NCBI RefSeq assembly: GCF_033807715.1
Contig: NC_084592.1
Coordinates: forward strand, 29,887,419-29,951,418
Origin: Cololabis saira
Lineage: Eukaryota; Chordata; Actinopteri; Beloniformes; Belonidae
Length of the DNA stretch: 64,000 bases
Direction of reading: 5' to 3'
Under the pieces are notes generated by a model, which was not told where the DNA came from, ran no database searches, and saw only the letters and a program-made list of their open reading frames with translations. This document shows positions 1-10,365 of this stretch, one piece after another. How positions within the stretch are numbered: position 1 is the stretch's first letter; each line of letters begins with the position of its first letter. The position numbers and the translations under genes were made by a program.

Positions 1-946
1 CTTTCAAGATGTTGAAAAGGCTTCCCTTTTGAAAGTCTTTTCTTACTTCAGCTCCCCATGATATCATAGAGGGTGGCCTTAACTTCTAAGATCAAACTGC
101 AGTGTATGTCCACAAAAGCAAGGTCTTCAACAGAGTCCACTTTATTTGTGCTGTCCACATATTCTGTATCTGATTCTGACTCAGGTATGTAAGGAATCAT
201 TTACTTGCCATTAATTTGCTCATCTGCATACCTCCAAGATTTGACCAATCAAAAAATGCCTGAGTCAAATCTGCTTGTTTTCAGGATGAGTCCCTCCTTG
301 TGATCTCATTCTTTGTTGTTCCAAAATGTTTTGAAGCTTTTGGACTTTTGGCCTGTGTTCAAACCTACTCTTGGGGTACCAGAGGTTAAAATGAGTTGGG
401 TGGATTTAGCATATTGCTATTTTAATCACCTTTGCTCACAGGCTCTCCTCTTTTATAGGACAAACCATCATTACAAATGTAATACATGTATATGTGCAGG
501 CAGGAGAATATAAACACTAAACAAGGTAATTTTTTAAACCATAAATTGCCTCCAAAACTTTTCTTATCTTCTATCAAACTGTTTTATATGCACAATGTCA
601 TATATAAAAGTTGAAGCTTGATATTACTCCTCAAAGTTTGGGATTTTTCCTCAATGAAAATATTTTTTTTTTCCCACAGGATTGTATTCTTGATGTGGCT
701 CTTTTATTATTTTCAAATATTTATCTAGGGTAATATTCAAACCACTTTGGGCCTATCCAGGTAAAGGCAAGCTAAAAGGTAGCCTGAGGAATTCCCCTGT
801 GCTTACTCGTTTTGTTTTTTTTTATTACCATTTCCATTAACAGGTATCACAGAGAAATGGTTCTTCCTTAAACTAAAAAGTATTTAAAGGTTTTGTTGGA
901 AATGTTATAAATAATAACTTGAGTTTTACATAAAAATTAGATTTAT
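1..946. other. AT-rich sequence without a recognisable gene
   Basis: Only short open frames occur, such as 313-513, and none has a recognisable domain. I see no repeat that I can name. The last bases form the 5' flank of the SINE and provirus that follow. Confidence 0.5.
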
Positions 947-960
947 AAAATAAAAATCAT
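947..960. repeat. Left target-site duplication of the SINE at 7359
   Basis: The 14 bases AAAATAAAAATCAT are repeated exactly at 7736-7749, just beyond the far end of the SINE. They mark the original SINE insertion before the provirus split its tail from its flank. Confidence 0.85.
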
Positions 961-964
961 CCAT

Positions 965-1359
965 TGTTATGATTGATTATATAAAGAATAGTTTAAAATC
1001 AAACTGAATATGTAAACTGCATGTGCTGATTAACTAAATGTGTCTGTATTGAAACTAAGGTGCATTCTTCTGTCTTTTCACTGAAAGTACCATGCTGTAA
1101 CAGGCACGAGATAAGAGAGGCCCCCAGCAATAAACTAAGGGGGGCCCCAAGCCACCCCTACTTTCAGAGGTAATAAACATGTTCTCAGGAGGAGAGACCA
1201 GCAGATCTGGCGGGACGATTGACCAAGCAGGCTGCAGGGGCTCTGCTCTGCCGATCTCACTCATGAGGCCTACTTTAATTCTATCCCAGTCTTGTGTCTT
1301 TTTATTTACCTTTTCCAGCTCAATTAAAGAACCCGGGGTGATTGAATTCGATCACAACA
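965..1359 (+). repeat. 5' LTR of the retroviral element
   Basis: This 395-bp LTR begins TGTTATGATTG and ends GATCACAACA, with TG...CA termini. Reading it against 6964-7358 (offset 5,999) I found no difference. It contains two AATAAA signals (1129-1134 and 1172-1177), the first inside a C-rich/G-rich inverted stretch that could fold. The boundary is fixed by the primer site that starts three bases downstream. Confidence 0.92.
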
Positions 1360-1362
1360 ATT

Positions 1363-1380
1363 TGGGGGCTCGTCCGGGAT
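1363..1380 (+). promoter_or_regulatory. Primer binding site for tRNA-Pro
   Basis: TGGGGGCTCGTCCGGGAT follows the LTR after a 3-base spacer. It is the 18-base sequence complementary to the 3' end of tRNA-Pro that murine-leukaemia-type gammaretroviruses use to prime minus-strand DNA synthesis. It is intact at all positions. Confidence 0.95.
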
Positions 1381-1543
1381 TGAGATCAGGAAAGAGGTAA
1401 TTATGAAAAACAAAAAAACAGCTTGGTGCGAAAAAAGGCGAGGACACGGCCCGCGCGGCAAATTCAGGGTAAGCAGACCGTTTATCTGCATTGGATATAC
1501 TCAAATCAAGACCGTGTCCAAAGTCTTAAGTAAACACCCAGCT

Positions 1544-1672
1544 GCTGAATTTAAGAACTGTTAAATTTAAGGAATGATAACGGCTGAATTTAATAACTGC
1601 TAAATTTAAGGAATGATAACTGCTGAATTATAAGAATTGCTAAATTTAAGGAATGACAACTGCTAAATTTAA
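1544..1672 (+). repeat. Tandem repeat of about 39 bp in the leader
   Basis: Three full copies and a partial fourth of a unit built on GCTGAATTTAA...CTGCTAAATTTAAGGAATGA follow one another. Copies differ at a few positions. It lies between the primer site and the former gag. Confidence 0.75.
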
Positions 1673-2204
1673 TGAAGAAAGGACAAAGCTGGAATAGAAA
1701 ATAAAGAGGAAATATATAGAAATTAAGAGGAATATTTGTTAAGGGTTTAAGTCCCAGGATGTTATTAGAAAGGGTTTATTAACGGTTAGAGTCCGAGGAT
1801 GTCGGGGTTTGAGGCCCTTTTGAGGGACAGGATTATGGGAGAATCCTGTTACCGTAGACATTCTGAAGTCTCGGGCGTGGCTGCCCCCCCGTGACGTCGA
1901 CGGGCGCACGTATTTTTGCTGGGTTAGAGTCCCGGGATTGAGACCACCCAAATTCTAAGAAGCTGCCAAAGAAACTTAAAAAAAAAAAGTTAATGGTATG
2001 CATGGAGGATGGAATAGGATTTTGGAAACTGTAGAGATGTTTTAAAATGCCCGAGAAACTTTAAATGTTGAGGGAATTTGGCTTCGTGAAGATACTGTAA
2101 CATCTATGTTGACATGAAAAATAGAATAAATAGAGATGGTAATATTGTGGAATATATGTAAAAAATTAAGCAGTGGCTGCTCGCCTTGCTATGAGAGAGG
2201 AGGG

Positions 2205-2335
2205 GCTGTGATTATGTGTGTGTGCTGGGGGTGTATGTGTAGATGTGTGTGTGAGAGACAGAGGGAGAGAGAGAGAGTGAGAGACAGAGATAGGGTGTAA
2301 GTGTGTGTGTGTGAGAGATAATGTGTGTGTGTGCC
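2205..2335 (+). repeat. GT/GA-rich low-complexity block
   Basis: Alternating runs of TGTGTG and GAGAGA fill this stretch. The predicted His/Thr-rich peptide on the minus strand (2166-2360) comes from the repeat and is not a gene. Confidence 0.8.
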
Positions 2336-2780
2336 TTTGTGCATTGTACGTTATGTTCATGACATTTTGTGAACAGTTGAAATATATTCTGTCATTTTAA
2401 GAGAAAGAAAAGTATGATTTAATTGACTTCGTAGTTGGTTTTAAAATGGGGAAAAAGGTAAAAGAGAGATTGTGGAAGTTGCATGTTCAAATGACATGGT
2501 CGTAAAAGTCCTCTGTCAGATCATGACCTGCTTTGATCGTTAGCAGATTTTATGGTGCTTGGAGATGCAGAGAAGCAGAGATGCAGACTGTTGCTCCGAT
2601 GGAAGGAGGAGGGGCTGTTTGGGTCTTTCGGCAGCACAGATAACCAAGTAATGCTTTAAAAAAGCTAGAGATTATGCTGATAATAATCTTATTTAGGGGT
2701 TGAATAGGTGACAAATTTTAGAATATGTTTGGATATTATAAGATAAAATGTTAAGAAGTAAAAGGTTTAAATTCATATGA

Positions 2781-2985
2781 GCCTCTCTCTGTTGACTTGG
2801 TTAAAATAATATGAACAATGAGCTTCTTTAAATGATACATTCTGTGTCTATAAAGGAGACTTTTTATCTGTTAAAAATACATGAGCTTCAGCTTCTCTGT
2901 TGACATTTTTTAAGATAACATTAACAATGAGCTTCTTTAAATGATGCATTCTGTGTCTAATAAAGAAGACTTTTTTATTTGATAA
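2781..2985 (+). repeat. Direct duplication with 109-bp period
   Basis: Two copies share CTCTGTTGAC, AACAATGAGCTTCTTTAAAT and TTCTGTGTCTA followed by AAAG-GACTTTTTTAT. The shared AACAATG lies at 2814 and 2923. No coding function is visible. Confidence 0.75.
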
Positions 2986-3989
2986 AGCATATATGAACTT
3001 CGAGAGAGGACTTTTTGGGAGTTTGTTTGTTTAGGTCAAGAACGTTTGTCTGTGTACTGGAGCACCTCCCCTCAGCGAAATGTGGTGAATTGGTTAGGGG
3101 CGGCTCACATTCCTTAACTTTCAAGTGAGGTCATAATAATATTAACGTCTTTGTTGATATAAAGTGTTGATGAATACAGATTTTGGAACCTGTGATAGTG
3201 GGATGATGTAATTCTGTCTGTAATTTGTATAGTTGAGGTTACTCTCATTTTTGGGAAGTGCTTTTGCAATTTTCATTTTATTTAGGAAAAGGACCAGATT
3301 GAAATGACAAATTACAAATATGGGTTAGAGGTTTTACAATTTTATTTAGGACTTTTCTACGGTTATTAATATTAGGACAGTCAGTGGATAATTTACTTTT
3401 ACATTTTTGAACAGGGTTTGTCACTTTCTGTTTACTGTAACTGTTGCTGACAGAGGAAAAATATATTAAGATTATTTTCTATTGACAAGCATTAGTTAGT
3501 CCTCCATTAGTGAATCAAGGACTTTTTAAATAAATTTGGATTAATATGAACGAGAAAGAAGCCTAAGGACGCGAAAAAAGTTTAATAGGGAATTTAAAGG
3601 AGTGAAAACTGAAAAGCCACTAGGATAAGACAAGAGGGTCGGAAAAGATAACGAAGGAATGTGGGGTCCGGACAGACCAGTCTTCACTAAACCATGTCGT
3701 AAACATGTCGGGTGAAACAGAAAAAAAAAAAAAAAAAAAGAGGGGAAACTTTCAGCGCCAGGCGCAGGGTCAGTGGGGTGAGGTCAAGCCAAGAGGTACT
3801 GGTAGTAAAATCAGGCATTAAACACACACAAATTTTATGAACCACCTTGAGCACCCAACCTCCACTACCACATACCACAGAAGGATGGGTGGACAAGGAG
3901 GGGCCCGGGGGTTTGGCGAGGGGGTTGCCATAGAGACCCAGGAGAGACACGGCCCACAAAGAGACACCAAGGGACTGGCTGCTTTGGAG

Positions 3990-4560
3990 AAAAAACAGAC
4001 TTTACCATTCACACGCCCCCTCAGGATGAGGGTGAGGCGTAAGCCCTGAGCTCCCTGTGACCTGATGGGAACAGACCAACTGATCATGTTGGGGGTGATG
4101 ATTCAGTGTGGTCCCGATGGTTTGACGCTGACCTTTCTGGACGGGGGACATGGAGACAGTCAACCATCTGAGTGGACATTGCATGTTCTCTCCTCAGCCA
4201 GGTCTGGCTGCAGCAATACAGTATGTTGGACTTTGTTTGAACCAGAAACATCGGTTACTCCTGGCCCGATATACGGTCTATCAACAGTGGCGCCCCTGAG
4301 TCGACACCTGGTGTCCTTACGCTGGTTCCCCCAATCCTTTACATATCACATTATTTTACGATACACCTAATGGTAACATGATGCCTTGCACTCACATTAT
4401 GACACGACTAAGGTGGTATGAAATTATCAAAAGGCCTGCCCTCATGTATCATTGGTTTTTGCGTCTAGGCCATCAGGCTAAAGATTTAAAGCCTCCAAAG
4501 CAAAATTATTATCACCACCCAATAGTTGTACGACATGGTGAAACAACTAGGTGTTAGGAT
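3990..4560 (+). pseudogene. Relic of retroviral protease region
   Basis: Near 4055-4140 one frame reads DLMGTDQLIMLGV followed by CGPDGL. This resembles the end of the aspartic protease and its link to reverse transcriptase in gamma/epsilon-type retroviruses (consensus LLGRDLL.KLG...PDGL). The catalytic DTGA-type motif was not found upstream, and stops and frame changes break the region. The stretch to 4560 stays partly open but I cannot assign it. Identification rests on one short motif in the expected place. Confidence 0.5.
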
Positions 4561-4708
4561 TTAGAGTTTTTCTGTAACAGGATCATCAACAAGTGATCCT
4601 GTTTCAAAAGGGGGAGTAAGGTTGGTAATTATGTGACGTGTAAACACGACCCTACATGTATACAGCATGTAGCAGTTATAAGAAATTAATCAAAAAGAAA
4701 TTAAGAAA

Positions 4709-4954
4709 ATGAAGCATCAAATATTTCGTATACACACGAAGGATATCATAGGGGGAAAACCACACAAGTGCATGCAAAGAATTGTTCGTGACGACAAAGT
4801 CAGGGAAGACTTAGTGAAAACACCATTTGACAAAGCGATTAATTTGTTTGTAGACGGATACTGTTTTAGATACTGGAACGAAGGGTTACAATTAGCATAT
4901 GCGATAGTAAACGAGGAAGACGAAATATGGGTAACAGTAGATGCTAGAAGGAAA
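4709..4954 (+). pseudogene. Relic of pol: start of RNase H domain
   Basis: The open frame from ATG 4709 contains LFVDGYCFRYWNEG and LAYAIV at about residues 47-66. This matches the first strand of retroviral RNase H (F-x-D-G-S-x-F...G-Y-A-V), including the first catalytic aspartate. The rest of the domain is missing: at about 4955 the sequence changes into the tail of a LINE on the other strand. The frame then runs into the (GAATCA) tail and stops at 4996. Confidence 0.65.
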
Positions 4955-5850
4955 GTAGGAATTAGAATCAGAATCAGATTTATTAGTCAAGTTTGAACAT
5001 TGCCTAAGGAATTTGACTCCGGTTATTTCGCTTTCCATTTGGATTTGAAAGTAGCAACAGTAAATAACAAATGTACGGTAGATAAAAGTGTGGCACGTAT
5101 TAAAATATATACGATTAAAAAAGTGAAAGGTGTAACAGTATAGAGGTAGACATGGTAAAGACAGCTCTTAATAAGAAATATAAATAGTAAGTGGCCTTGA
5201 GATGGGAAACGGAGATTGGGATGAGTTGAGTTAAACCTGATACCACCTGATATATTGTACAAGCATTATGGGAGTAGTTATATTCTTTAAGGTAATGAAT
5301 ATCAGAATGGGCAAACGGATGGCGATTAGATGAATTAAATTCAGTCCAGGAATGGCACGAGTAATTTTTCTTTTCTTTTTTGTAAAAGGTCAAATTTTTT
5401 AGATAGCTGGGATAAGTATTACAGTAAATAATAGTACAGGAATGTAGATGTTGTCCAAACAAAGGATTATAAAGAATAAGAAGAGCAGAGCGTGGAAGCA
5501 GGCGTCTCGGTTTGAAAAGCAGATAGACATTTTTTAGATTCTTAGATATTTAGTTTTGCAAAAATGATTTATATGACGATTAGAGTTTAGACAGTCATCA
5601 ATGAGGACTCCAAGGAACTTTGTAGAGTTTACTTTCTTGATTTCTTTATCATTTATTTTGATCTGAAAGGCCAGATTTTCCGTATTCTTTTGTTCTTTAT
5701 TGCAACTGAATGATATATAATTTGTTTATTAATATTAATAGAGGTTTTGTTCATTTTTGATCCAAATATCCACCTTAGAAAGCACATTGTTAAGGAGATT
5801 TTGAATCACATGGCTGTTGTTATGTGATACAAGAAAGGTTGTTTCATTGA
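4955..5850 (-). mobile_element. LINE 3' part, inserted in the retroviral interior
   Basis: Read on the minus strand, 5850-5600 encodes reverse-transcriptase C-terminal features of an L2/RTE-like LINE (a segment reading NSTKFLGVLIDD). An ORF at 5462-5115 follows with the usual downstream pattern (YPSYLKNL). The element ends in a short tandem tail, (AGAATC)n, at 4958-4980. The same 3' end occurs on the plus strand at 59990-60150. The fragment is 5'-truncated and frameshifted. The insertion cuts the retroviral RNase H. Confidence 0.65.
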
Positions 5851-6120
5851 ACATTCCAGGAAAACATGTCAGTGTTTAGCCCCGGAGGCAGATCATTTTC
5901 AACTTTATTCTGTACGAAGATATGTCTTTATGTAACATTCAATAGTGAACTACGGAGGAGCTTAACAAGAAGGAATATGTTTTTCAGTTATTGTAATAAT
6001 TCATTTGATCATCAACCAGTATTTTGGGGCAAATATGCCATAGTTTCATGAGAGTGAATGGTTTTTACTTTTTGTTACGTAGAAATGTCACTTTTCTATA
6101 AAGGAAATGTTAATCGTGTG

Positions 6121-6800
6121 GACAATACTAAGTACCCCCTCAACGCGTAAAGGATTTAACAGAGTAATTTGCATGTCTGGATTGTTGACGTGGGTGTACA
6201 TACAGTGCCCAAAGGGAAAGAAATCAGTAATGTTCATAAATAAGCAATTATTGCTCCACACCTATCTGTAGGAAATTGTAGGATAATGTATTGAATCATC
6301 TGGAGTTGAGTATTGTGGAGTGGGTGACATCAGGAAGGCGTTTGGGAAACGCTGGATGGGACATGCGAATATGAAGACTAAATTGGCAAAAATCTGTGCA
6401 CAGACCAAAATGACATGGGTGGACGCGGGCCACGGACTGACCCGTACGAACTACAGACTGGACGATTTTTTCTAGGGCCGCAGAATGCGCCCTACTTGAA
6501 GGAGACTGACGAATAACAATTTGGTCAGAAAGCTCACTTCTCCGAACTGCAAAGTTTGGTATCTGCTTACTCCAAACAGGTCGGAGACGGACGGACAGAC
6601 ACGGACCTCACAGACAGAATGGGTTCCCCTGTGAGTCATCAAGAGACAGTGGTCGGAGCCAAGGTGGACAGGACCCAGAACGGACCTCCCACGTCATCCG
6701 ACTCCACAGGAAAGGTGACACGTGGTGTCACTGATCGCAGTGGGCAACACCGGACCCCCCCACGAAGATTAGGACCCCAGATCCGGCTGGATCTGGATCA
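6121..6800 (+). pseudogene. Relic of retroviral integrase C-terminus
   Basis: Around 6380-6430 one frame reads KLAKICAQTKMTWVDA, and further on VRKLTS (near 6520). This resembles the integrase core-to-C-terminal region of fish gamma-like retroviruses, where a stretch of the type KLAKICAQT..WV.ALP is common. The segments are separated by stops and frame changes. The DDE residues lie outside what survives. Nothing env-like follows before the polypurine tract. Confidence 0.5.
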
Positions 6801-6952
6801 GCAGCGTTTATAAAAGACCTTAGCTCTCAAGAAAGGGGCAGAATAATCCCCTGAGCAGGGTCCACCGGGTGATCAGAATAGTCGACCTCTGACTCCTGAA
6901 GAGGAACAATAAAGAAAAAGAAGTTACATAGGGTGATCTCTGATTAGAGATC

Positions 6953-6963
6953 AAAAGGGGGAT
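6953..6963 (+). promoter_or_regulatory. Polypurine tract before the 3' LTR
   Basis: AAAAGGGGGAT lies directly against the TG of the 3' LTR at 6964. This purine run is the expected primer for plus-strand synthesis. Confidence 0.8.
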
Positions 6964-7358
6964 TGTTATGATTGATTATATAAAGAATAGTTTAAAATCA
7001 AACTGAATATGTAAACTGCATGTGCTGATTAACTAAATGTGTCTGTATTGAAACTAAGGTGCATTCTTCTGTCTTTTCACTGAAAGTACCATGCTGTAAC
7101 AGGCACGAGATAAGAGAGGCCCCCAGCAATAAACTAAGGGGGGCCCCAAGCCACCCCTACTTTCAGAGGTAATAAACATGTTCTCAGGAGGAGAGACCAG
7201 CAGATCTGGCGGGACGATTGACCAAGCAGGCTGCAGGGGCTCTGCTCTGCCGATCTCACTCATGAGGCCTACTTTAATTCTATCCCAGTCTTGTGTCTTT
7301 TTATTTACCTTTTCCAGCTCAATTAAAGAACCCGGGGTGATTGAATTCGATCACAACA
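6964..7358 (+). repeat. 3' LTR of the retroviral element
   Basis: This 395-bp LTR reads as identical to 965-1359. It is followed by CCAT, the second half of the target duplication, which is also the first unit of the surrounding SINE tail. Confidence 0.92.
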
Positions 7359-7735
7359 CCATCCATCCATCCATCCATTTTCTATACCCGCTTTATCCTT
7401 TGCAGGGTCCACAGGGGTCTGCTGGAGCCCATCCCAGCCAATTTTAGCCGAAAGGCAGGGGTACAGCCTGGACAGGTCGCCAGTCCATCGCAGGGCAACA
7501 TACAGTAGATATACAGACAACCAGACACACTCACACCTACGGGCAATTTATAATCATCAATTAACCTACTACGCATGTTTTTGGACTGTGGGAGGAAGCC
7601 GGAGTACCCGGAGGGAACCACGCAAGCACAGGGAGAACATGCAAACTCCACACAGAAAGACCCCCGCCGGGACAGGGAGTTGAACCGGGAACCTTCTTGC
7701 TGTGAGGCAACAGTGCTAACCACCAAGCCACCATG
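7359..7735 (-). mobile_element. tRNA-derived SINE with (CCAT)n tail
   Basis: On the minus strand this is a widespread fish SINE. It has a tRNA-like head (box A-like GTGGCTTGGTGGTTAGCACT, box B-like GGTTCAACTCC), a conserved body (TTTGCATGTTCTCCC, CCAAAAACATGC, AATTGCCCGTAGGTG, GGACTGGCGACCTGTCC) and a tail of GGAT repeats. A 14-bp duplication flanks it (947-960 and 7736-7749). The retroviral element inserted in its tail. Related copies lie at 36417 and 60204. Confidence 0.88.
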
Positions 7736-7749
7736 AAAATAAAAATCAT

Positions 7750-8088
7750 TCATTTACAATTAACAGGTGAACATGATACAATTATAGAAAACCACCAAAA
7801 TCAAATGCTCAAGTGAGAAAGAATTATGTTGATTAAAGTAAAAGTAAATATGCAGTCAACTTGATGTATTTGGGTTACTGTATTTGGGTTACAATTACCA
7901 TGGCTGACTTGATTTTCTTGTCCTCATCTGTAATCGTCATGCTACAGTGCTTAGCAAAGCAACCCCCCATTTGTATTATCCCAGTTATAACTATAGCTAT
8001 AACTATAGACTGAACTTTGCATGGTCAGTTGTAGTGATGGCTTTTAGAAGATTAAAACTCTAGTGACAACACAAAATAACATGATTTG
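7750..8088. other. Intervening AT-rich sequence, nothing recognised
   Basis: There is a short direct repeat (GTATTTGGGTTAC near 7870) and an alternating CTATAACTATAG stretch near 7990. No gene or named repeat is seen. Confidence 0.4.
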
Positions 8089-8435
8089 TTAAAGGAGCTT
8101 GAGGCTCCTTTTAAAAAATGAGACTCTCTAGCGCCACCCTTCACCACGACGGCCGTTGGAGGTACTGCAGCCAACAGCGGAGCCGGCACGGGATACGGGG
8201 AAAACGCGCATGCAGCGTCATGTGACGTCACATCCGCAGCCCAGCGCGGGAAATTTGGGCCCGAATTGCAGCACATTTTGCAGCACACAGCCTGTTCAAG
8301 GCAACGGAGAGATACACTAGAGGACTCATTCTTTTGGGTTTGGAACGCTTCATCTGACATTATTACTAGAAAACTTAAAACGTATACAAATTTTTTTCAT
8401 AAATTCTGCCTCAATCCGGCCTCAAGCTCCTTTAA
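8089..8435. mobile_element. MITE with TTAA ends
   Basis: It has perfect 17-bp inverted ends, TTAAAGGAGCTTGAGGC at 8089-8105 and its complement at 8419-8435. The TTAA at each extremity suggests piggyBac-type target use. The interior is GC-rich, includes TGTGACGTCACA near 8220 and has no transposase. Confidence 0.8.
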
Positions 8436-8556
8436 ATATTTGAAAGTTCAAACAAATTATCAAATAAGAAACTCACCAAGGTCTGGACAGCATGGTGAAC
8501 TGGCCCCCTGATGGTGATGGCTTTGGCTGAGTTTAGTGGGACATGGCAGACAATTC

Positions 8557-8645
8557 AATTCAATTCAATCTATATACCATCTATTACAATAGAAATTGTC
8601 TCTAGGTGCTTTCTCCAAGCAATTATTAAATAAACAGTGGCAGGT
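8557..8645 (-). mobile_element. LINE 3' end with (AATTC)n tail
   Basis: Tandem CAATT units are followed by a stretch complementary to the common fish LINE terminus (TCTAGAGACAATTTC type, ending in TATATA-AAATTGAATTG). The same family is better preserved at 54598 and 61679. Only the last ~90 bases remain. Confidence 0.6.
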
Positions 8646-8934
8646 AAAACCTTTGACCCCTGGATCCTTGATTGTGTAAAGGAAATGTCATTAACATGAA
8701 TTAACTGGAATCTATCAGGTAAACTCTAGGGTTTGCGCTGTGCAAACCCTGCCCGAATTGAACATTGTTTAATTTCACGCAGCGCTGGGACGACATCTCG
8801 GCACGTCCAATAGGAGAGAAGGTGGTGGAGGCTGCACCGACTCCTCTCCTTGCGCCGCGGTCGCACATACACAATGAATGGAGTTGTATCGGTTGCTGTG
8901 TCGATTATGTTCTCACTACAAATAAAAAAAATTA
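8646..8934. other. Intervening sequence
   Basis: No gene seen. A stem GGGTTTGC...GCAAACCC occurs at about 8730-8750. Confidence 0.4.
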
Positions 8935-9121
8935 ACCGTTTCAGGTCTCGAATGGAATTGGGCCGAGACCACCTCTCCTAGGCGATCTCGGCTCGCTTGT
9001 TTTGTGCCGTTTCAGAGCGCGATTGCTGTGTTCACATATACCAAACGTTCTGATCTTTAGGGGGAAACGTTCCCTGTTCCGGAACAACTGCTCCAAACGG
9101 GACAGGTGTGAAAGCACCCTA
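8935..9121. mobile_element. Probable hAT-type MITE fragment
   Basis: The right end reads GGTGTGAAAGCACCCTA, the TAGGGTGCTTTCACACC terminus often seen in fish hAT elements. An internal stem, GGCCGAGACC...GATCTCGGC, lies near 8960-8995. The matching left end was not found. Confidence 0.4.
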
Positions 9122-10206
9122 ATATATGTCACTTTTGGTAGTAAAGTAACCTTTTCAGGTATAGTGGGTGTATAGTGGGCTTTTCAAATGACAGTTTGAC
9201 CCAACTGCATTGTCTTCTTGTAATTCTTTTTCTATGACATGGTGAGGGTTTTTGGTAAAGGTTTCGAGATCTCAAAGTATGTATTGCTTCATAACCATCA
9301 TGTATCATGTCAGGTTGATGTTGCATATGGCCATGTCAGGATGAATGGACCTACCCTGTAAGTACCTTATATGGCTGTCAAAAAAAGTGAAACTAAAGTT
9401 CTCCTTCTGAATAAAATAATTTCTAATTCTGTATACTTCTATAAACCTTTACATACGTAACTTACATGAATAACGTCTGCATCAGCCCATAAGTGTACTT
9501 GAAGTATCTGACTGACATCTTTGTTTACCTCATCCTATGTGGTCATTTTTCAGATTGAATGGATAATTCTAAGGAACTGCATTATTCAAATCCACAATTA
9601 ATGAATGCATTCATATTCTCTCACCACCGGTCACAACTAAAGAGCCAGTTGTACTTTCAGACACAGTACATGTCTTGTCCTGGGTGCAGTTACTTTATTT
9701 TTTTATTTAACCTTTATTTAACCAGGAGAGAGTCTCATTGAGATTAATAAAGTCTGGGTTGAATTTTACATTACTGTATTACACAATACATCTTGCATTG
9801 ATATTTGTGTTGGGCCCACCATGTAATCTTCTCATTATTATGTCAGTCCAATTGTGAGGAAGTTTGAAAGGAGTGAACAAACAGTTGGAAATGTTACTGC
9901 TGATTCCATTTCACCCTCTTTTACACATAGACTTGCTAATTACCAAACCATCAATATTTCATGCCAAACACTATGCCAATCAACACCTTAAGTGATTCCA
10001 GCTGCTTTCACAATCGTTAACCTGTGAGACTTATTTATAGCTGAATATCTGAGAGTTCCCTCCTAATTAGTGTTAAAAAAAATATTTTGATTTTGATCTA
10101 CCCTGTCCCTGTGAAGTTTGGGAACTGTACCTCACTTTGACTTCAAATGTGAGATAAGAATTAAGGGTTTTTAGACACACTTCTAGAACAAATAATTCAA
10201 TTTCCA
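9122..10206. other. AT-rich sequence with one repeat tail
   Basis: No gene is recognised. At about 9698-9760 the sequence TTATTTAACCTTTATTTAACC followed by GAGTCTCATTGAGATTAA is a very common fish interspersed motif, probably a retroelement 3' end on the minus strand. Confidence 0.45.
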
Positions 10207-10209
10207 TAA

Positions 10210-10363
10210 ATATTTATCTATCCATCCACTCATTCATCCATTTTATTTACCTGCTTAATCCAATCTAGGGTCACGGAGATCTGCTGGAGTCTATCCTAAC
10301 TCACTTTGGGCAAAAGGCAGGCGTATACCCTGCACAGGTAGCCAGGCCATCTCAGGGTCCTGT
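10210..10363 (-). mobile_element. SINE 3' fragment, (CCAT)n family
   Basis: A diverged tail (CCATCCACTCATTCATCC) is followed by body motifs GGGTCACGGAGATCTGCTGG and CCTGCACAGGTAGCCAGGCC, matching 7363-7490. It ends at the MITE that starts at 10366. Confidence 0.7.
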
Positions 10364-10365
10364 TA

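Larger units (their letters stand above)
1381..3989 (+). other. Leader and former gag region, no open frame
   Basis: In a retrovirus this stretch would hold the packaging leader and gag. Here it is non-coding, with stops in all frames. It contains tandem repeats (1544-1672, 2781-2985), a GT/GA-rich block (about 2205-2335) and an A-run at 3721-3739. No capsid homology motif or zinc knuckle can be seen. Confidence 0.6.
961..7362 (+). mobile_element. Endogenous retrovirus-type LTR element, defective interior
   Basis: A complete LTR-to-LTR unit lies between two copies of CCAT (961-964 and 7359-7362), a 4-bp target duplication as made by gammaretrovirus-like integrases. It has two 395-bp LTRs, a proline-tRNA primer site and a polypurine tract before the 3' LTR. 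The 5.6-kb interior has no open frame longer than about 125 codons. I recognise only scraps of pol: a protease C-terminal segment near 4050-4140, the start of RNase H near 4830-4950 and an integrase C-terminal segment near 6380-6720. No gag or env is recognisable. A LINE fragment interrupts pol after 4955. The element cannot supply its own proteins, so if it moved recently it must have used those of a relative. Confidence 0.88.

Noticed and set aside
1055..1264. 69-codon frame repeated at 7054-7263
   Set aside because: It is the same LTR sequence twice, read on the non-coding strand; no protein is expected.
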